From positions 854,501 to 918,500 of the forward strand of contig JAHDVF020000208.1 in NCBI GenBank assembly GCA_022606425.2: a stretch of DNA of 64,000 nucleotides, in the 5' to 3' direction. The translations under genes were made by a program, and so were the position numbers. The stretch comes from Lepidostoma basale (taxonomy: Eukaryota > Arthropoda > Insecta > Trichoptera > Lepidostomatidae). The notes beneath the pieces are model-generated. The model had not been told where the DNA came from and searched no databases. It was given only the letters and a program-made list of their open reading frames with translations. This document shows, piece by piece, positions 1-9,250 of this stretch (position 1 is its first letter; every line of letters begins with the position of its first letter).

Positions 1-81
1 TGTTATTAATAAGAGTTTTCATATTTAATATAATTGTGTTCATAGTTTGATGTTTAATTGAAACAAACCCTTTAATTGCAG

Positions 82-181
82 GAACTTACGCCTTCCGCGT
101 TCCTGATGATAATGGCGAGGGAGGCATCTGGGTATCCTACGAGGACCCCGACACCGCAGGAAACAAGGCGGGATATATAAG
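82..181 (+). CDS. Idgf: Imaginal disc growth factor (IDGF), penultimate exon
   Basis: This internal exon encodes GTYAFRVPDDNGEGGIW followed by VSYEDPDTAGNKAGYI. This is the C-terminal part of the glycoside-hydrolase-18 fold in IDGF proteins: secreted chitinase-like growth factors that keep the TIM barrel but lack chitinase activity. It starts after a TTTAATTGCAG acceptor with a split glycine codon and ends at AG|GTATTT, leaving two bases that are completed by the next exon to give Arg. The YEDPDTAGNKAGY stretch is diagnostic of IDGF rather than a catalytic chitinase. The 5' part of the gene lies left of the window, so signal peptide and active-site region cannot be checked. Family assignment is from recognition of the conserved C-terminus; the paralogue number is not determinable. 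Confidence 0.9.
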
Positions 182-1216
182 GTATTTTATACCCCTTCAT
201 ACAAACTTTTACGGATTAAAGTTCCGGCCCCTCTAGGGTTTGGTAGTCTGAGTTATATGGGGCACAGCTGCTTATAATAAAATCGATTCGTTGCTTAGTC
301 AAATTATTTTGTTAAAGTATTTTCAACGAGGGAGGATCCATTAAAATAAGGATAATTTAATTTAAGTAACTATTTTTATCTTACGCTAGGGAATACCGAA
401 TTCGAACTCTCTTAGCGCCCTTTAGCTGATTTATTTACAATTTGGGGAAAGGTTGTTTTTAATAATGTAGACATTTTTTATAAATAATAAAAATTATGTT
501 TTAAATCAATTATAATATTTTACACATACTTCCATAATGTAAGGGTTACTAAGGTGGTTTCGACATGTGGGATGAATGGATGAGGGAAGAATGATAAAAA
601 TATATGTAAAAGTAATGTGAATGAAAAAAAGGCCATGGAAAATGAAGGAAGACATGGCATAATCAAATTAATCAATTAACAAAGGGCGGTCATGTTCGAA
701 GATTTAACATTGAACGATCGTACGTGTCGAGTTTGAAAGAGGCGCGAGAGGTATGTCAGGATAGAATAGTGTGGCGGTCCAACCTTTCTGCCTACCCCTG
801 GGCTTCTTGCCTACTTCGCCAGGGAAACGGCGTGATGGTTAGTTAGTTAGTTTAGTTTATATGCTTCCTTTAAAGATATTCTTAAAAAATATTTTTGTTA
901 TTATTAGTAAAAACTCTGTGACAACAGCTTATACCTAAGCTTTGCAAACCGGTTTCGTAGTGCAAACATATGTTGACCTGTTTACATCACTGATTATTTA
1001 ACTTATATTACAGATAATTTGATTTTGTAAGTAAATAAGTATCAAAACCGTAATTAAATAGTAAATTCTACATATATAATATAATAAAATGTTATAAATC
1101 AAAGAGACATTGTAACACCTGGAAAATGAAAAAATATTTTATGTTCATCAGTATTTTAGGTGAATAAGAAACATTGTTTAATATATTATTTTTAATTTAA
1201 TTTTTTAATTTAACAG
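182..1216 (+). other. Last intron of IDGF
   Basis: The intron begins GTATTT and ends TTTAACAG. Splicing across it keeps the IDGF frame (phase 2) and joins GYI-R-AKGLGG. It is AT-rich and carries a LINE-A fragment in its middle. Nothing else recognisable is present. Confidence 0.85.
541..854 (+). mobile_element. LINE-A fragment (copy 1), 5'-truncated, in IDGF intron
   Basis: This sense-strand piece corresponds to the last 90 or so codons of the LINE-A reverse-transcriptase ORF, heavily decayed. It shows the equivalents of the WHDQIN motif, of EEAREVCQDR and of the terminal AYPSGETA, then TGATGG and a GTTAGTTAGTTAG tail. A short duplication has inserted an extra 'cttcttgcctacttcg' stretch just before the end. 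It lies in the same orientation as the host gene, entirely inside the intron, so it should be spliced out. Confidence 0.8.
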
Positions 1217-1328
1217 GGCTAAGGGTCTTGGTGGTATTGCCATCAACGACCTCTCGCTGGACGACTTCCGAGGACTGTGCTCGGGAGACAAGTATCCTCT
1301 GCTGAGGGCCGCCAAGTATAGATTGTAA
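1217..1328 (+). CDS. Idgf: IDGF, terminal coding exon and stop
   Basis: After the acceptor TAACAG, the frame completes an Arg codon and reads AKGLGGIAINDLSLDDF, then RGLCSGDKYPLLRAAKYRL and TAA at 1326-1328. The GGIAI(N)DLSLDDFRG block forms the last strand and helix of the GH18 barrel. The cysteine in RGLC is the conserved C-terminal disulfide cysteine of the family. The C-terminal AAKYRL is typical of insect IDGFs. There is no frameshift or stop, so this is a functional-looking 3' end. It is the only clear host gene in the window. Confidence 0.92.
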
Positions 1329-1426
1329 ACTGTACCAAATAATTACTTACATTTAGTTTATGTTTCCATATTTATAAGACTACACAATCATACAATTCCT
1401 AATGCAAACTCTGTGTTAAACTGATT

Positions 1427-1432
1427 AATAAA
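1427..1432 (+). promoter_or_regulatory. Poly(A) signal of IDGF
   Basis: AATAAA lies about 100 bases after the IDGF stop codon, followed by a T-rich stretch (TATATTTTTATTT, then TGTTTTCGTTTG) suitable as a downstream element. It implies a short 3' UTR. Confidence 0.75.
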
Positions 1433-1767
1433 ATATATTTTTATTTAATGTTTTCGTTTGTTTATTTATATTATATACCAATACTTACGTTTTGTGAACG
1501 AAATAGAATGTTGTCAATATTACACACACTTAGGTAAGGATAAAATCTAACGTCATGCTTTACGTTTCGTATATCAAATAAATGTGAGCCAATTTACAGC
1601 TATTCAAAGCAAAACCGAATTTCATAAAGGGCATTTGTTGTGATACTTTAAAAAAATTGCTGTAAGACAGGTAATAATACACTATTTTCGTGAATCAGAT
1701 GTAGTTCCTATTATATTTTATATGCTATTTGTTTCTACCACGCTAATAAAGGTTTTAGTGATGTATT
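1433..1767. other. AT-rich intergenic DNA after IDGF
   Basis: No coding potential or repeat family is recognised between the poly(A) signal and the first foldback element. Confidence 0.5.
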
Positions 1768-1975
1768 GTTTCTTAAACAATGATTTAAAACTTCATAATA
1801 AATAATTAATACGAATGAAAACGTCTGTTTTCTCATAGTTTTGTTATATTTTATGGAAATGATATATTATGACTTTGATAGTGCTACAGAAAGGCGAAAC
1901 ATTCCATTCCCGTAAGTTATAATAAACCTTCTATAAAACAGATGTTTTCATTCGTATTAATGTTTTGAGATGGAG
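1768..1975. mobile_element. Foldback MITE, TTAATACGAATG family (copy 1)
   Basis: Both ends carry the same inverted sequence: TTAATACGAATGAAAACGTC near 1808 and its reverse complement near 1945-1963 (with ACATC for the last bases). The outer sequence TTTCTTRAACARTGAT at the left is seen again beside copies at 33.9 and 59.97 kb, so the true arms are longer than the core tip. The interior has no ORF. It resembles non-autonomous foldback DNA transposons; the superfamily is unknown because no clean target duplication is visible. Confidence 0.75.
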
Positions 1976-2234
1976 GTAATGGCTTACATATCAATATGTA
2001 ATTATATTACACATATTTTTATTTAAAAAGTCCATTGTTTGGGCCGAAACACAATGATTCTTCAACATTATTAACTGTTAAAATTTAAAACGCTATTATG
2101 GTATCACAATTATTTTATTTTATTTTTACAATTATCAAAACTCTCTACATAATGGAAAAACAAATATTCCATTATTTTGGTCGAACGCTATGATACTTTA
2201 ACATTATAAACTGTTAAATTAAAAACACATTAAA

Positions 2235-2272
2235 AACCTGATGATGTCAACATAGGTTGACATCATCAGGTT
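2235..2272. repeat. Perfect 17-bp hairpin
   Basis: AACCTGATGATGTCAAC is followed by a 4-base loop and its exact reverse complement. It sits in AT-rich sequence just upstream of the TIR element at 2318. It may be the core of a small foldback element or a recent snap-back duplication. Confidence 0.9.
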
Positions 2273-2317
2273 TAATTACATTAAAAATACAATTGTGAAA
2301 CAAAAAACTTTTTTTTT

Positions 2318-2669
2318 TTAAGAATTCATTGTATCTCAATAGAGTCGAAGATGCAAATTATTTGGAAACAGAATATGGTGGTCGAGGCGTTTACAGGACT
2401 TACGACCTGTCATTGGTTGGGTTAAGCGATCGCTTTATGTAATACAACATTCCCCATTCCGCCCTTCTTACGAACACCACGTCTGACAATTATTTTTGGA
2501 AGTTGTATATATGCTACCATGTTGAGAAACATTAAACATATTTTAGTTCAATCTACACTAGCGCCATCTATTGAGACCAGATGTAAGCGCCTGTAAACGC
2601 CTCGACCACCTTATTTTGTTTCCAAATAATTTACATCTTCGTCTCTATTGAGATACAATTAATTCTTAA
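2318..2669. mobile_element. Non-autonomous TIR element (copy 1 of 2)
   Basis: Terminal inverted repeats of about 75-80 bp frame the element. The left end reads TTAAGAATTCATTGTATCTC, with CGAGGCGTTTACAGG at the inner end, and the right end is its imperfect reverse complement. The outermost bases form TTAAGAATT/AATTCTTAA. The roughly 190-bp interior has no ORF. A second, more decayed copy lies at about 55.0 kb. Superfamily is not assigned. Confidence 0.8.
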
Positions 2670-2794
2670 TGATTAACCCGTATTGGGTAAAATCCAGTAT
2701 TTTTCTACAAGTATTTGTATACATTTAAAAAAAACAAAGTTTTTTTTTAATTTAACGGGAAAAAAAATTGTAAATTTTTTATTTGTTGGCTTAC

Positions 2795-3284
2795 ACTAAC
2801 TAACTAACTAACTAACCATCACGCCGTCTCCCCGAAGGGGTAGGCAGAAATAATGGACTGCCACAATTTTCTTTCCTGACATATTTCTCTCGCTTCCTCA
2901 ACATTCATACATCGTGTCATGCACGCGCGTCAATTTCTCTGACTCCTCACATGGCCGACATTCAATATTTGATTTATTTGATCGTGCCACGTTTTCCTCG
3001 GTCTTCCTCTATTTCTGGTTCCATTTACATCATTAAAATATAATTTTTTTACCATTCTTTCTTCATTCATTCTTTCCATATGTCCAAACCATCTTAATGA
3101 TCCTTTCATTATTTTGTTCATGACACCATCATTCGCACCGCATTCACTTCTTATATTTTCATTCGACACTCTATCATACACAGAGTATCCACACATTCGT
3201 CTAAGAGATCTCATTTCTACTGCATTTATTCTACTTTCATCCTTCTTTTGCCAGTTCCATGCTTCGCTTCCATACATAAGGGCT
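2795..3284 (-). mobile_element. LINE-A fragment (copy 2), 5'-truncated
   Basis: Read on the minus strand, it encodes the post-RT C-terminal domain: MYGSEAWNWQKKDESR, INAVEMRSLRRMCG, LRWFGHMERM, RGRPRKTWHDQINQI, then frame-disrupted C-terminal sequence, AYPFGETA-like residues, a stop and the (GTTA)n tail (CTAA units at 2795-2816). One of the least decayed copies: the open stretch at 2930-3277 is 115 codons. The RT catalytic core is missing because of 5' truncation. Clade not assigned; the architecture is that of a tandem-tail non-LTR retrotransposon. Confidence 0.88.
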
Positions 3285-3339
3285 CATATCATTAACAATA
3301 ATTCCGAAAAATATTTAAATAATACGGGTATCATTATTA

Positions 3340-3650
3340 CTTAGTGAAATTCGAAAACTTAATTGTATTTGATCGCATTGAAAATAAATCAAGATGCCCA
3401 AAGTAAGCAACCCGATACTAAACAAGGAGCGCTTGTTCGCGTCCCACAAATGCCCCGCGGTAAGTAACAACATCGGCCGCTCCAATAAGAAGGACACTCT
3501 TCTTATTGGAGCGGCCGCCGCGGGTGGGCGGCGATGGCCCGATACAGTCCCGGCCACCGCGAAGTGTCTCCCATTTCTCGTGTATTCTCCGAGATATCGC
3601 GCGGATGACTTAGGGTCAAAGCACCAATGAATGACCGTTTAAGGTTCAGC
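3340..3650. other. GC-rich unit between two LINE-A copies, with long hairpin
   Basis: This segment is much richer in G+C than its surroundings. A perfect hairpin has 19-bp arms at 3474-3492 and 3499-3517 (CGGCCGCTCCAATAAGAAG and its complement, 6-base loop). A plus-strand open stretch at 3394-3630 (78 codons, starting MPKVSNPILNKERLF) has no recognised family and is interrupted by the palindrome; a GTAAGT donor-like site follows CCGCG at 3460. LINE-A copy 3 inserted at its right edge. It could be a host exon relic, a regulatory island or part of another mobile element. Confidence 0.4.
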
Positions 3651-3662
3651 TTGTACTGAAAT
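3651..3662. repeat. Left target-site duplication of LINE-A copy 3
   Basis: TTGTACTGAAAT here is repeated exactly at 4523-4534, immediately outside the two ends of the LINE fragment. This is the expected mark of target-primed reverse transcription. Confidence 0.85.
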
Positions 3663-4522
3663 TACTTTATTGTATGCGGACGACGCTGTGCTACTTGCAG
3701 ACAACGAGCATGAACTGCAAGCCCTGGTGTCTAGTATGTGTGAGGTATGCAAGCGATAAGATTTGACGATGAATGTGAATAAGTCTAAGGTAATGATTTT
3801 CGAAAAAGAAGGAAGCATGACAGCCTGCAACATTAGTGTAAACGGTGAAAATCTGGAACAAGTGGATGAATTTGTTTATTTAGGAAGTATGTTTACAAAG
3901 GATGGGAGGGTGGAGAAGGATATTGAAAGAAGGGTTGGGGCAGGCAACAGAATAAATGGTGCACTTAAAGTTATCATCGCAAACAAAAGCTTATCCAAAA
4001 AAGCTAAGATGGCAGTGCATAATGGTGTTCTTGTGCCGACCCTTATGTATGGAAGTGAAGCATGGAACTGGCAAAAGAAGGATGAAAGTAGAATAAATGC
4101 AGTAGAAATGAGATCCCTAAGACGAATGTGTGGCAAATCTGTTTATGATAGAGTGACAAATGCAAGTATAAGAAGTGAATGTGGTGCGAATGAAAGTATT
4201 ATGAACAAAATGAGGAAAGGGTCATTAAGATGGTTTGGATACATGTAAAGAATGAGTGAAGACAGAATGGTAAAGAAGGTATATGTAAACGGCGTGAACG
4301 GAGCTAGAAATAGAGGAAGGCCGAGGAAAACGTGGCACGATCAAATCAATCAAATATTGAATGTCGGTCACGTGAGGAGTCGGAAAATCGACGTGCGTGC
4401 ATGACAAGATGTATGAATGTAGAGGAAGCGAGAGACATATGTCAGGACAGAACAGTGTGGCGTTCCATTCTTTCTGCCTACCCCTCCGGGGAGACGGCGT
4501 GATGGTAAGTTAGTTAGTAAGT
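3663..4522 (+). mobile_element. LINE-A copy 3, longest sense copy with RT catalytic motif
   Basis: This copy reaches upstream into the reverse-transcriptase core: YADD (catalytic aspartates) is encoded at 3673-3684. The RT thumb follows (KSKVMIFEKEG, VYLGSMFTKDGR), then the C-terminal domain (MYGSEAWNWQKKDESR, RSLRRMCG, RWFGYM, GRPRKTWHDQINQI, EEARDICQDR, AYPSGETA). It is inactive: TAA stops at 3757 and 4246, a one-base frameshift near 4385, and no 5' half. Tail: GTAAGTTAGTTAGTAAG. Flanked by exact 12-bp duplications, so its left border is the true 5' truncation point of the insertion. The ORF stop TGA lies only a few bases before the tail, so this family has almost no 3' UTR. Confidence 0.93.
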
Positions 4523-4534
4523 TTGTACTGAAAT

Positions 4535-5494
4535 CCACGTAAAAGGCATTAATTACATTATTTCAGTGTACAAAATAAAAGAAAACAATAAAAAACACAT
4601 TGACTTCTCTAAATTCTCTAAATTTTTTTATTGAAAAATGACTATTACTATTAAAATTAATATTTCTCTAAAAAAAATAGCACAATCACCAGTAATTGAC
4701 CACTTCAGGTTATATTGATACAATACATAGATACATTGTCACATTATGAAACACCCTAACATATAAAAATATGTAAATATTCAAAGAATTGCATAAGAAA
4801 TAACATTAAAAAAAACACTTACCACACTTTTCCTTATAAAAAACTACTAACAATCTCAAAACAACAACGAGAAGACGCACTTTTACCGTTTGACAAGGCA
4901 CAGTTCAAAACTGATAGTTTTGTTTCTTACCAACAGTTGTCTCTGCCTACCTCTTTTGTCATAGTTTCTTGGGATTAAAGTTTTTTGACTGGACACATAG
5001 AGCAATTCTTATTATATTTTGTTTTATTAACCAACGGTCATTTACTGGGGGGCGGTCAAATACTGGGGCTTCGACCCTATATGCTTACCGCGTCCATCCA
5101 ATTAAACGAGGTATGTATGAGATTTCATATCTGCTACGATTGAATCGATGATATGCCATATCGATTTCGGTAAATTGGTCAATCGTGCAAAATGTCGCAT
5201 ACTATGGTGATCTATCAAGTTTCTTTTTTGACGATATATTATCACGACGCTTACAATAAATAAAACATGTGGATTTAATCCTGGATACGGAAAAAATATA
5301 TATTTGGTATCTGTCAAAACTGACAACATTCGTGAAATTTTTTTTAAATATATATTTATTTATTTATTATATATGTATAAAATCGACAAAAAAACACCGA
5401 TAAAAGGGCTTCAGTGACCGAAACACGCTTGCATTTAAAAAAAAAATAAAGTCTGTGTTGTTTATAAAGTTATAAACATTGTTCAAAATATTGT
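4535..5494. other. Unannotated AT-rich stretch
   Basis: No family recognised. There are scattered poly-A/T runs and a somewhat less AT-rich patch near 4920-5110. No convincing ORF. Confidence 0.4.
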
Positions 5495-5838
5495 AAAAAA
5501 CGGTGGATGCGTGTAACATAAATTAAATAAACACAAAAGTCCGGATCGTCCATGTCAACAAGTGCACCATCTAAAATGAACATTATGTGTTAAAATATTT
5601 TTATTTTGTTCTTTTATTTTATTTTATTTTATATCATTGTATTTTATATGATTTGTTTTAGATTTATTTTGTGAATGTTGGACGATCGATAGGTGAGGAA
5701 GAGGTTCGCAACACATCACACTGCATCTCCCGCGGGACGTAAAGAGAAGGATGGAGTGCCGCATCGGTTAAAGTGTGACAGTTCATTATTTCTGCCTACC
5801 CTTCCGGAGAAACGGCGTGATGATTAGTTAGTTAGTTA
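5495..5838 (+). mobile_element. Composite non-autonomous element with LINE-A tail (copy 1, monomeric)
   Basis: The element starts AACGGTGGATGCGTGTAAC, contains CACAAAAGTCCGGATCGTCC and a T-rich TTTTATTTTA block, then GGACGATCGATAGGTG, GAGGTTCGCAACACATCAC and GAAGGATGGAGTGCCGCATC. It ends in the last 50 or so bases of LINE-A (from TTCATTATTTCTGCCTACCC through ACGGCGTGAT to GTTAGTTAGTTA). Body and LINE-A are otherwise unrelated. This organisation is that of a SINE-like parasite using its partner LINE's 3' end. GGTTCGCAACAC weakly resembles a pol III B box, but no convincing A box is placed. Other copies: 38727 and 58187. Confidence 0.78.
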
Positions 5839-5947
5839 AATATTTTATGTTTATATATCAAACAATCGAATTTCATTGAGGAACTTTTAATATGAAGCTA
5901 GTTAGACCTTTAAATGTAAATGCGAGATTTTTTTTTTTTTTTTAAAA

Positions 5948-6300
5948 CCAATTGGGTTATATGTATACATTTTTGGATCTTACTATTAATTATGTATTGT
6001 TTCAGATATATTTTATATTGAGTTGTAGTGAGACTCCTTGTGTCTTTTGGTAGTTCATTCGAAAGTTTCAGTCCATTGTTCAATGTCCTTGATTGTCCTG
6101 TCTTAATTCGTGCATTCGGTAAGTGGTATCTGTCACAGTTCCTGGTCCAGTGTCTGTGTATGTCTGAATTTTTAGTTAGTTTGTAGCTGCTGTCTGTTGT
6201 CTTTTCCATGGTCATTCTGTGTACAATTTTTAAGGTCTCATATTTGGTCAGGTCTGAGAGTCTTTCAGGGGAGAATGTAAAAACATGGTGTAAGAGGTAA
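5948..6300 (-). mobile_element. LINE reverse-transcriptase C-terminal fragment, different family
   Basis: On the minus strand a continuous frame reads YLLHHVFTFSPERLSDL, TKYETLKIVHRM, then HRHWTRNCDRYHLPNARIK, RTLNNGLKLSNELPKD. The pattern H-x-TRN..-x-LP-x-R...-NGLKL-N-LP is the C-terminal tail found after the RT domain in several insect non-LTR retrotransposons. No stop occurs from about 6300 down to the A-rich 3' part near 5910, but 5' sequence is missing. A truncated copy; clade not resolved. Confidence 0.68.
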
Positions 6301-6429
6301 TTATGATATATTATAAATAATATAATATTACTTTATAGAAGGTTAAGCAGTTAATACATTGAAATTCCATTATAATAACCTTGGATTCGAATTAATAACA
6401 CTGTTTTTATTCCCTTTTAATTTATTAAA

Positions 6430-6600
6430 TATTTTTATAAAATAAAAATATCAAACACAGTATGTTTCGGAGGTAACCTCCCTCCTTAGATCTAAATATT
6501 ATATATAACTGAGATATAAATATATAACTTATATATTTTACACCTGAGGATGAGTCACTTCCGAAAGAGACAATCTGATACCGCCGTAGCTTTGTTGATT
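6430..6600. repeat. Foldback repeat with TTTCGGAGG / CACCTGAGGATG arms
   Basis: The left arm GTATGTTTCGGAGGTAACC is imperfectly complementary to the right arm CACCTGAGGATGAGTCACTT-CCGAAAG, separated by about 55 AT-rich bases. The same arm motifs recur at 49.25/49.6 kb. Confidence 0.55.
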
Positions 6601-7324
6601 TATCCCATTATTTCACTGACGAGGTCATTTTGACTGAGCAGATCCACTCCTAGATATCTAAATTTCAGAATAACCTACATCCAAAGGGGAAAAACCGATG
6701 TTTGAAAGGTCAATTGATGAATAAAATAATCATTTTAGTATAAGTTAAAATTATTCTGAAAAAAAAATATCGTTTTTGTTTTAATTCAATGACATTGTAG
6801 TAGCTTCTTTGTAATATTAACGAGTCCTTATTTCAAGATGTTCCAGACAAGTCTAAAGCTCTTACGTTCTATTATTAAACTTCACATGTTACAGAAGCTC
6901 GCAAAAATAAGTAAGTTCTTAAAACTTCGTGGTACTAAAATCGAATCAATTCAGTTGAAATGCGTTTATTTACCGCCTTCCTTGTCGTTATGCTCAACAC
7001 AAATGCGAAATATTATTTATTTATTCGCTCTCCTAAGTACGCCCCTCGCGGTGGTTTTATTATTAATAATGTCATCTCGGTTGAGGCAGTAAACAATGCG
7101 AATCAGACCGGAGGAAGCATTACAAGGAGAAGGGAACAAGCAGAGACTCTTAGGCCCACGCCAGCTTAACTGGTTACAGCTCATTTTGGCACCACGGGGG
7201 TAAAGGGTGGTAAGCCTCCATATTCAACTTGTATGTTTAATTGATAGCGCAATTATTATAGATCGTCGATGATTAATGTTAACTTAGGTTTTTTTTAGCA
7301 GACACCTGAAGTTTATGTTAATAA
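6601..7324. other. Unannotated stretch
   Basis: No family recognised. The region 7090-7200 is less AT-rich than its neighbours and has overlapping short open frames with no known domain. I treat these as chance. Confidence 0.35.
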
Positions 7325-7370
7325 AAGAGAACTATTATTATATATTGTTATTATTAATAATAGTTCTCTT
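7325..7370. repeat. Perfect 15-bp hairpin
   Basis: AAGAGAACTATTATT at 7325-7339 and its exact complement AATAATAGTTCTCTT at 7356-7370, with a 16-base AT loop. Confidence 0.85.
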
Positions 7371-7552
7371 ATTATACATACATATATTATTATGTATTAT
7401 ATATTAAATAAATTATATTTTTCGTATTAATTTCTATATATTTTGGTAATGCATGCAAGGGAAAACATACTATTATTAGAGCCATTAAATATACAATTTA
7501 TGTAATATTATATTGTGTTGTATAAGTTTTGTGCTGTTATTACCACAACTGA

Positions 7553-7680
7553 CGACATTGTCAGAATAGCTGAGAACGAGCTAGATGCGGAAGAGGCAAT
7601 TCAGGGACGAGTGGAAGAAAATATGATGAGTGGAAGAGACCTATATCCAGCTGTGGGGGGAAGGAGGTTGAAAAATAAGA
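7553..7680 (+). mobile_element. LINE 3'-end fragment (type F)
   Basis: With small frameshifts the plus strand reads TDDIVRIAEN, then AIQGRVE and EEAYIQLWGEGG-like residues before a stop. This is the extreme C-terminus seen also at 25.7 kb and 58.1 kb (EEASVQEW, GEAYIQQW). Very decayed, only about 40 codons. Confidence 0.5.
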
Positions 7681-7771
7681 TATGATAGTATCATCTCCAT
7701 CTAACGCGAATTTGAATGTGTCTAGAAATTATAAATCTAAATTTAATATTTGTTTATCAACGGGTTAGTTA

Positions 7772-7911
7772 GAAATTATGAACCACCACACTGTTCTTTC
7801 CTGACATAATTCTCTCGATTCCTCAAAGTTATTACATCTTGTCTTGCACGCACGTCGATTTCTCTGACTCTTCACGTAGCTCACATTAAATGTTTGACTT
7901 TTTTGATCTTA
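7772..7911 (-). mobile_element. LINE-A fragment (copy 4)
   Basis: The minus strand matches the CQDR...W, TRCMN.., RRACM and WHDQIN region of LINE-A. The extreme 3' end is mostly lost; only GGTTAGTTAG at 7763 may remain of the tail. Confidence 0.65.
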
Positions 7912-8689
7912 ATATATTTACATACAAAAAGGTATTTTTGGATGAACATTTATTTTTCATTGTTTATTGTAATTGTATGTATTTTTTTGGCAACTTATTA
8001 TTTTATGACTAAAGGTTGGTTTACCTTTCGAGCACATATTTTATATTGCATCTTGCGGCAGCGATACGCGCGCCTGCTCAATCATAAACACACAAAAGAT
8101 GAAGAAGACATGAACCGAGAGATATGCAGATTATAATACTTGCATTAGTCCTTAAGCCTGCGCCATCCTTTACACGCGGTTCTTCATCAAGATTATATCC
8201 GTACTTAAAAGACATTTACACGTGACATAACAATTACACACATTCGCATATGTATATAGCTTATATGAATGATCAAGATTAACCATTCAAGTATTTCATT
8301 CGAGTTAAATATTAAAATATTGGCCGATTCAAAAATAAAATATTTAAAATTTATTTATTGTATTATACTCGTATTATGATAGTTTGCACAGTGCTTAAGA
8401 ATAGGACGGGTTGACCAAGTTAGAATACATGTTTGTAATACCTACAAATTAAGGTACGTACTTGTTAATAAAGCTAACATTTTATTTGATGAGTATGAAT
8501 GTCTATAAATCAGAGTTTTACTTCATCTTACCTAAAATTAAAATTAAAATTTGTTGTTACGATTTGACATGTTTTGCTTTACTAGAGCATAATAGAAAAG
8601 TGACAGGCACATGCTTAACTTATAAAAAATAAGAACCTCAAGAAAGATCAGATGAGAGGGTATTAAAGGGTTGTACTGTCTACTGCACT
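7912..8689. other. Unannotated AT-rich stretch
   Basis: Nothing recognised. A plus-strand frame at 7894-8136 is hydrophobic and low-complexity and probably chance. Confidence 0.35.
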
Positions 8690-8940
8690 GAGGGTAAGAA
8701 ATAAGGCTATACGCAAAATCTGCAAGGTGGAATATCTCGTAATATGGGTCAGAAGATACTGGAATGCGCACATGCAGAGAATGGATCCCTCCAGAATCCC
8801 ACACGTTGTGGTGCATCAGATTCCTGTTGATTACCGTCCCCTCAGAAGATCGGTAAAGAAATGGAAGGATAGCTGGGAGTCAATTTCCCAAGAGAGGCCA
8901 ACCTGACTACGGGAACAGACCATAGATCTTAAAAGAAACG
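8690..8940 (+). mobile_element. LINE 3'-end relic (type G?)
   Basis: The plus strand reads RYWNAHMQRMDPSRIPHVV and RRSVKKWKDSWESISQERPT. This has the H-x-x-RM.-x-R...RPxKRWxxSW layout of a LINE C-terminal tail, and it is compatible with the missing end of the type G copy at 17272. No motif from the RT core remains. Confidence 0.42.
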
Positions 8941-9103
8941 AAGAATAAGATGAACTAGGAACATACAGGTACCTTTTATCACTGATTAAGTGATTATTAA
9001 AAATTAAGTAATTACGTATCCTGTGTTTTTTTAAAATTAAAAATACGTCACATGTCGTTATTAAAATTCAGTATTTTAAATTTTAAAATTACCAGTAAAA
9101 ATA

Positions 9104-9250
9104 TGAACAACAACAACAAATCATCACACCGTTTCCGCGTAGGGTATGCAGAGTGAATGGACCGCCACACTACTCTATCCTGGGACACCTCTGAACAATC
9201 CTCCACATTCATAGTCGATTCTTCCGACTTCTAACATGACCAACCATTAA
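9104..9250 (-). mobile_element. LINE-A fragment (copy 5) with (TTG)n tail
   Basis: On the minus strand it matches the last 45 or so codons of LINE-A (CQDR-VWRSI..AYP.ETV-stop). Where other copies carry TTAG units, this one carries AAC units on the plus strand (ATGAACAACAACAACAAATC). The 5' edge lies near 9248. Confidence 0.7.

Noticed and set aside
3876..4136. Antisense frame MPHIRLRDLISTAFILLSSF across LINE-A copies (also at 3114)
   Set aside because: It is the reverse-strand shadow of the LINE-A coding frame and recurs wherever the element occurs.
4504..4520. TTAG repeats as insect telomere (TTAGG) sequence
   Set aside because: The unit is four bases (TTAG), not five, and always forms the 3' tail of LINE-A or the composite element.
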